Below, one piece after another: positions 59,444-64,000 of a stretch of DNA of 64,000 bases. Position numbers and translations under genes: made by a program. The first letter of the stretch is position 1, and every line of letters starts with the position of its first letter. The stretch is from Geothrix sp. 21YS21S-2. GTDB lineage: Bacteria > Acidobacteriota > Holophagae > Holophagales > Holophagaceae. The notes below the pieces were generated by a model. That model saw only the letters and a list, made by a program, of their open reading frames with translations. It searched no databases and was not told where the DNA came from. The DNA lies in NCBI RefSeq assembly GCF_030846775.1, contig NZ_CP132910.1, forward strand, positions 1,522,001 through 1,586,000, read 5' to 3'.

Positions 59444-61185
59444 TCCGCCCTCCGGACCAGCGGGAGTCTAACACGGAACACACTGCCGTCCCCCGGGCCC
59501 TCCAGGACCCCGACCTCGCCGCGGTGCCAGGCGACCACCTCCGCCACCAGGGCGAGACCCAGGCCCAGGCCCTGCGCCATCCCCTGGGCGCTGCCCCGGG
59601 CGAACCGCCCGAAGATTCGCTCCCGCTCCCCGGGGGGGATGCCGGGCCCGCGGTCGGCGACCTCCAGGACGGCCCAGCCCTCCGCCTCCCGGAGGGCGAC
59701 GGCCACCGGGGCCCCCTCCGGGGAGAACTTGACCGCGTTGGCGACGAGGTTCTCCAGGACCCGGTCCAGGAGGGCCGGGTCTCCCAGCACCCCCAGGCCG
59801 GCGGCCAGGTCCGCGGTGATCGCCCGCGAGGTGCCGGCGCGGAGGAAGTCCACCCGCTTTCCCCACAGGGCGGAGAGGTCCAGGGGCCGGGCGTCCCGGT
59901 GGAAATCCCGCAGGCCCAGGCGTTCCAGGTCAAGGAGGTCATCCACCATCCGGGCGAGCCGTGAGGTTTCGGACACCACCATCCCGGCGACGCGGTTCCG
60001 TTCCTCCACCGAAAGGTTGAACTGGGCCAGGAGCTGGGCCAGCCCCTTCATGGATGTCAGGGGGGTCTTGAGCTCGTGGGCCACCCTCCGGCGGGCCTCG
60101 GCATCCTGGGTCCGCAGCGCCGCCTGGGCGGCCTGGAGGCGCTCCAGTTCCTCGATCCGGGACCGTGCGTCGCCCTCGGCCCGCCCCGCCCGCCGCACCC
60201 GCGCCAATCCCGCCAGGATGACCAGGGGCAGCAGCATCGCCAGGGGAGCCAGTTCGACCTTGAGGAAGGCCTGGGCCGCCAGGGCGAACAAGGGCGGGGC
60301 CAGAAGGACGGCGGGGGCGAGGGCGCGGCGGACCCGGCCCGGAGCCTCCGTCAGGAAGGCCCCCAGGAGGGCGAGGCCGAAGGCCAGCAGCGCGTCCACG
60401 AGGGGCGGAGCCTCCCGCATCAGGTCCCCGGACAGGATGGCCTCGGCCGCCACCGCCTCCACCAGCACCCCGGGATCCGGGGAGCCGTCCCTGGAAAGGG
60501 GCGAGACGAACCGGTCCCCGACGCCCGCGGCGCTTATGCCGATGAAGACGATCCGCTGCCGGAGGGCCTCCGCCGGACGACCCGCGAGCACCGTGGCGGC
60601 GTCCACCGCGGGGACCGGCCAGGTGCGGTAGCCGGGCCGGAGGGTCACGGCCACGGGCACCGGCCGGCGCGGATCGCCGAGGCGCGCGGCCGCGACAGAG
60701 AGCGCGGGGAGGACCCGTCCACCCCGCTCCTTGGTGGAGGAGAACCGGCGCACCACCCCGTCCCGGTCCAGGTCGTAGCTCACATGTCCCACCGCGGCCC
60801 CCCGCAGGGCCCGGTTCGGAAGCACCCACTCGCCCGAATCGTCCATGCCGGCGGCGAGCAGGGACGGCCCCCGCTCCAGGGCGCGCGCCAGCAGGGCGTC
60901 TCCCGCCCTCTCCTCCGGCAGCAGCAGATCGATCACGACGCCCTTGGCCCCCGCGTCGAACACCCCCTGGACCAGGGCGGCCAGCCGCGCCCGGTCCCAG
61001 GGCCAGCTGCCGCCCGCGCGGAGGGCCTCCTCGTCGATGAGCACGACCGCGACCTTGGCGGCCGGCTTGGAGGGGAGACGGCGCAGCAGGGCATCGCGGA
61101 GGAGCAGCTCGGCCGGATCCACGATCCCCGCCAGGCGCAGACCGAGGGTGACGGCAAAGACCAGCGCGGGCCAGAGCGGTTTCAG
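59440..61185 (-). CDS. CHASE2-domain sensor histidine kinase
   Basis: About 581 residues. N-terminal transmembrane helix (LWPALVFAVTLGLRLAG), periplasmic CHASE2 domain (about 40-260), three further helices, then HisKA (RRVAHELKTPLTSMKGL) and HATPase (LENLVANAVKFSPEG, DRGPGIPPGE, GLGLGLALV). Start: the first GTG (61122) would remove the helix; an in-frame CTG at 61185 is 7 nt after a perfect AGGAGG and no ATG, GTG or TTG lies between the upstream stop and 61122, so CTG is preferred. Confidence 0.85.
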   Translation of the reverse strand: MKPLWPALVFAVTLGLRLAGIVDPAELLLRDALLRRLPSKPAAKVAVVLIDEEALRAGGSWPWDRARLAALVQGVFDAGAKGVVIDLLLPEERAGDALLARALERGPSLLAAGMDDSGEWVLPNRALRGAAVGHVSYDLDRDGVVRRFSSTKERGGRVLPALSVAAARLGDPRRPVPVAVTLRPGYRTWPVPAVDAATVLAGRPAEALRQRIVFIGISAAGVGDRFVSPLSRDGSPDPGVLVEAVAAEAILSGDLMREAPPLVDALLAFGLALLGAFLTEAPGRVRRALAPAVLLAPPLFALAAQAFLKVELAPLAMLLPLVILAGLARVRRAGRAEGDARSRIEELERLQAAQAALRTQDAEARRRVAHELKTPLTSMKGLAQLLAQFNLSVEERNRVAGMVVSETSRLARMVDDLLDLERLGLRDFHRDARPLDLSALWGKRVDFLRAGTSRAITADLAAGLGVLGDPALLDRVLENLVANAVKFSPEGAPVAVALREAEGWAVLEVADRGPGIPPGERERIFGRFARGSAQGMAQGLGLGLALVAEVVAWHRGEVGVLEGPGDGSVFRVRLPLVRRAE

Positions 61186-61221
61186 GGCAGGGCCTCCTCT
61201 CCAAGGGCGGGCATCGGATCC

Positions 61222-61995
61222 TCAGGGGCGGTAGGAGAGGGAGAGCCCGAAGCGGGTCCTGGGGGCTCCATCGTTCAGCCCCGCGCCGAAGGAGGCGCCG
61301 AGGGCGAAGGGATACCCGAGGCTCTGGTACAGCTCCAACGCGACCTCCCGCGGGGCGGGCATTCCCGGATACTGGGAACCCTGGCCCAGCCACGTGAGGG
61401 AGACCTTGGAACGTCTGCCTTCGTAGGAAAGCCCGGCGCCGGCCGTGTAGATGCCTGCGCGGATGGGAGTCCCGGCCGCGTCCTTGCTGGAGGAGCTCTG
61501 GATCCAGCCGCCGGACGCCGAGAACTGGATCCGGCCAAACCGCTGGTGGGCCGCCAGGAAGCCGCCCACATCGGTCAGCCCGGTCCCAAGTCCCTTGTCT
61601 TTCTTGGCAGTGGGCAGCTTCACGGCCAGGCCCCCGTCCAGGGCCTGGCCGCCGAGGGTCTCGGGCAGGATGCGGCGGAGGCCCCGGACGAGGACGTCCC
61701 CCAACCCGGTCGTCCTTATGGTCTTGCCCCCCTCCTGGCTTTCAACCCGCAGGTAGGGGACCGCCACGTTCACGTCGTAGCTGGAGGTGGCCAGGCCTGC
61801 CGCGCCGTAGGCCAGGTCCAGGCGGTTGGTGGTGGCGAGGCCGTAGTCCCCCTGCCGGCGCCCGATCCCGGCCTCGAGGTAGCCCGAGGGCGCCTGGGCA
61901 GGGAGACCCGCGGACGAGAATGCCGCCACCCAGGCCAACAGGCCCATCCGCGCCCATGCCCCGGCGGAAGGAAGGGATCCGACGCCGTTTCCCAC
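61222..61995 (-). CDS. Outer-membrane beta-barrel-like protein
   Basis: A 257-residue secreted protein with signal peptide (ARMGLLAWVAAFSSAGLPAQA) and alternating strands (YLEAGIGRRQGDYGL, VNVAVPYLRVESQ, GLSYEGRRSKVSLTWLG, ending RFGLSLSYRP), fitting an outer-membrane barrel of unknown class. GTG 61995 is chosen because AAGGAG lies 6 nt upstream; the longer frame upstream has no signal peptide. It precedes the CHASE2 kinase by 36 nt and probably belongs to the same signalling operon. A porin-like sensor role is inferred. Confidence 0.65.
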   Translation of the reverse strand: MGNGVGSLPSAGAWARMGLLAWVAAFSSAGLPAQAPSGYLEAGIGRRQGDYGLATTNRLDLAYGAAGLATSSYDVNVAVPYLRVESQEGGKTIRTTGLGDVLVRGLRRILPETLGGQALDGGLAVKLPTAKKDKGLGTGLTDVGGFLAAHQRFGRIQFSASGGWIQSSSSKDAAGTPIRAGIYTAGAGLSYEGRRSKVSLTWLGQGSQYPGMPAPREVALELYQSLGYPFALGASFGAGLNDGAPRTRFGLSLSYRP

Positions 61996-62167
61996 GCAAT
62001 GCTCCTTGAACAGGGTGATCTGAATCGAGACTCCCATCATGACCAGAACCGGGGTGGGCACCAACCCTTGAAAAAGGGATGGGGTCGGCAGAAGGCATGG
62101 ATCCGGGGGACTTCCTGCCGGAACGGGGCCGCGGGAGGGGCGCCCGGGACCTCGGCTTCCATGATCC

Positions 62168-62197
62168 TTCACGGTTCCAGGACTTTGGTTGTATAAT
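62168..62197 (+). promoter_or_regulatory. Sigma-70-like promoter for the propeller protein gene
   Basis: -35-like TTCACG (62168-62173) and perfect -10 TATAAT (62192-62197), spaced 18 nt, in an AT-rich island in the 302-nt gap 61996-62297. A 12-bp palindrome (AGCAAGCTTGCT) lies at 62242-62253. Confidence 0.5.
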
Positions 62198-62306
62198 ATT
62201 TGCATTCCAGCTAAATTACAAAAGCTGAAACAATTAGCAGAAGCAAGCTTGCTACGATCGCCCTTCCATGGTCCGGAGCAAGCCTAGGGGGCCTGCCTTG
62301 GCAACC

Positions 62307-64000
62307 ATGAACGACCTCTTGCGGCTGACCCTGGCCCTGCTGGTGGGCCTGGGATCGCTGCGGGCTCGCCCGCCGGAGCCCCCCGGCCGCTTGAAGTGGC
62401 TGGAATTCGGACTCGAGGACGGCCTTCAGGACCTAAACATTTCAACACTCAGCCAGGACAGGGACGGGTTCGTCTGGGTCGGCACCGAGACGGGCCTGCA
62501 CCGCTTCGACGGGAAATCCTTCCAGAGCTTTAGGCGTCCGAATGGGCTGCCCAGCAGCGTGGTCCAGGCGGTCCTGGTCCATCCCGACGGGAAGCTCTGG
62601 ATCGGCACCTTCCGGGGCCTGGCCCGCAGCGAGGGGGACCGGTTCGTTGCCGTGGGCGCCGGCCTGCCCGATCCGGCCCCGTCCATCACGGCCCTGGCCG
62701 TCGGACCCGGGGGGCGCCTCCATGTGGGAACCGCCACCGGCCCCTACCGGCAAACCACCGGGGATCATTTCGAAACCATGCCCTCCTGGCCCGGGGGCGC
62801 CGTTGCCGCCCTTGCATCCCTGCCCGAAGGAGGGGGGCTGGTCGCCTCCTCCTGGGATGGTCACCGGGCCCGGGTGTTCAGGGCGGAGGGCGGGGCCTGG
62901 CAGGAGCTTGCGGGCCCCGCGGGTTTCGGGAAACGGCCCCTGCGTGCGCTCGCGGTGGATGGAACGGGAACGCTCTGGGCCCGTTCGACGGAGGCCCTCT
63001 GGTGCCTCAGGCAGGGGAGGTTCGAACCCGCGCCGTTCCCGGTGAAACGAACCAATGGGGGCGTGAGCCTCCACGTGGACGGACGGGGACGGCTCTGGAT
63101 GCCGGGCAACAGCGAGCTTGTGTGGCTGGACAAGGGGGACGTCCTGAGGATGGGCGTGAAGGAGGGGTGGCCCGGAGGGCTCGGAGCGGCCGTCCTGATG
63201 GATCGGGGGGGCGCCCTCTGGGCGGGTGGACGGGGGCTCGGGAGGGTCAAGGGCCGCCGGTTCTGGCGCAGCCATGGCGCCGAGAGCGGCCTGGCGGATC
63301 CGTGCGTCTGGAGCCTGATCCGGGACAGGTTCGGGACGATGTTCGCGGGGACCCAGCGGGGACTGGCCCGGCTGGGGCCCGGCGGATGGCAGATGATCCC
63401 CGGAACGGAGGACACCCAGGTCCGGTCCGTGGTCCAGGGGCCTGATGGCGCCTTCTATCTGGCGGGCTCGGCCTGGGTGCGGCGGTGGGACCCGGCCACG
63501 GGACAGACCGTTAAATTCGGGCCGCAGCAGGGGGTTCGAGCCGATGGCCGCATCTTCCGCCTGGTGTTCGACCGCTCGGGCACGCTGTGGGTGGCGACGG
63601 ATTCAGGCGGCCTTTTGCGGGGAACCGGCCATGGGAGCCTGTGGGGCTTCACCCCTGAACCGCTGCCTGGCGGCACACCCAGGGAATCCATCGGGGACCT
63701 CCACGAGGATGCCGAAGGCCGGCTCTGGGCCGCGGGCGAACATGGCCTGGCCCTCCGCGAAGGCGGCCGATGGCGCCGCTTCACCCGCCAGGACGGCCTG
63801 CGCGAGGACGCCCTGGACTTCACGCGGTCCCTTCGCAACGGCGACCTGCTCCTGGCCTACTCCAGCAACCTCGGGGTGGCGCGGGCCCGCTACGACAAGG
63901 GGCGGTTCCGCATCCTGAAGCATTTCGACGCGGAGATCGATCCGGCCCTGACGATCTTCCTCCTGGGTGAGGATGTCCACGGCAACCTGTGGGTCGGCTC
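62307..64000 (+). CDS. Two-component-regulator propeller protein (partial, runs off window)
   Basis: Open to the window end without a stop (about 564 codons). After a signal-like helix (LLRLTLALLVGLGSL), repeated Reg_prop motifs occur (DGFVWVGTETGLHRFDG, GKLWIGTFRGLARS, GTLWVATDSGGLLRG, GRLWAAGEHGLALREGG), forming a periplasmic beta-propeller sensor. Such proteins usually continue with a Y_Y_Y domain, a membrane helix and a kinase, cyclase or GGDEF output, which would lie beyond the window. Starts at ATG 62307, or possibly TTG 62298 or ATG 62268 in frame. Confidence 0.75.
   Translation, partial: MNDLLRLTLALLVGLGSLRARPPEPPGRLKWLEFGLEDGLQDLNISTLSQDRDGFVWVGTETGLHRFDGKSFQSFRRPNGLPSSVVQAVLVHPDGKLWIGTFRGLARSEGDRFVAVGAGLPDPAPSITALAVGPGGRLHVGTATGPYRQTTGDHFETMPSWPGGAVAALASLPEGGGLVASSWDGHRARVFRAEGGAWQELAGPAGFGKRPLRALAVDGTGTLWARSTEALWCLRQGRFEPAPFPVKRTNGGVSLHVDGRGRLWMPGNSELVWLDKGDVLRMGVKEGWPGGLGAAVLMDRGGALWAGGRGLGRVKGRRFWRSHGAESGLADPCVWSLIRDRFGTMFAGTQRGLARLGPGGWQMIPGTEDTQVRSVVQGPDGAFYLAGSAWVRRWDPATGQTVKFGPQQGVRADGRIFRLVFDRSGTLWVATDSGGLLRGTGHGSLWGFTPEPLPGGTPRESIGDLHEDAEGRLWAAGEHGLALREGGRWRRFTRQDGLREDALDFTRSLRNGDLLLAYSSNLGVARARYDKGRFRILKHFDAEIDPALTIFLLGEDVHGNLWVG

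Noticed and set aside
1-64000. CRISPR array, rRNA or tRNA genes
   Set aside because: No regularly spaced direct repeats, no rRNA-like or cloverleaf sequence was found by eye; tRNAs could still be missed without a scan.

Overview
The window is high-GC, densely coded bacterial chromosome with short intergenic gaps. Gene content fits a Gram-negative, respiratory, piliated member of the Acidobacteriota, most likely Holophagae (Geothrix/Holophaga-like). Pointers are the futalosine menaquinone gene mqnE, a CXXCH-type NrfA, multihaem cytochromes, TonB and outer-membrane proteins, Wzi-like and GT9 envelope proteins, and type IV pilus minor pilins. The taxon is an inference from family content only. 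I see no rRNA, tRNA, CRISPR array, intact IS element or prophage.

Layout. 1-512: non-coding, with a perfect 43-bp inverted repeat. 0.5-14.2 kb: housekeeping and envelope genes (mqnE, a 5-formyl-THF cyclo-ligase, an FHA-GAF pseudo-kinase, yhbY, an M64 peptidase, a GT9 glycosyltransferase, a Wzi-like porin, a serine hydrolase coupled to a Gfo/Idh oxidoreductase, purN, a STAS protein, arfB, an HDOD protein). 14.3-22.3 kb: speA, queG, a cysteine-free YedF-like protein, pgsA, a DUF502 protein, an SDR, an MFS transporter and class II aldolase. 22.5-29.9 kb: aquaporin, then a co-directional set read right to left: hcp, nrfH, nrfA, napA, a tetrahaem napB and an Rrf2 regulator. This is a compact nitrate-to-ammonia module with an FNR-type box in front of hcp. 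30.1-44.5 kb: class I aldolase and mostly single-gene units (aldo/keto reductase, OsmC, YceH, hemerythrin, DUF4384 and DUF4337 proteins, TrpB2, GNAT, YbaK, RibD-like, DinB-like pair, adenylate cyclase), with a decayed GxxExxY gene and three copies of a roughly 70-bp intergenic repeat.

44.5-49.5 kb: a Fur-box-associated tonB followed by the frameshifted, barrel-less remnant of a TonB-dependent receptor, a Kelch lipoprotein and an M13 metallopeptidase. 49.6-57.1 kb: a minor-pilin operon (fimT/gspH, pilV, pilW, pilX, pilY1). Directly upstream, in the same direction, is a signalling block: outer-membrane protein, CHASE2 histidine kinase (probable CTG start), sigma-54-type response regulator and FecR-domain protein, linked by 4-nt overlaps. 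A sigma-54-like promoter lies between block and pilins. The window ends inside a two-component-regulator beta-propeller protein.

Most novel-looking points: the nap/nrf/hcp operon that seems to rely on one quinol dehydrogenase and a fused tetrahaem NapB; the OMP-CHASE2-bEBP-FecR block next to the pilins; the cysteine-free TusA-DsrE fusion; and decaying genes associated with repeats.
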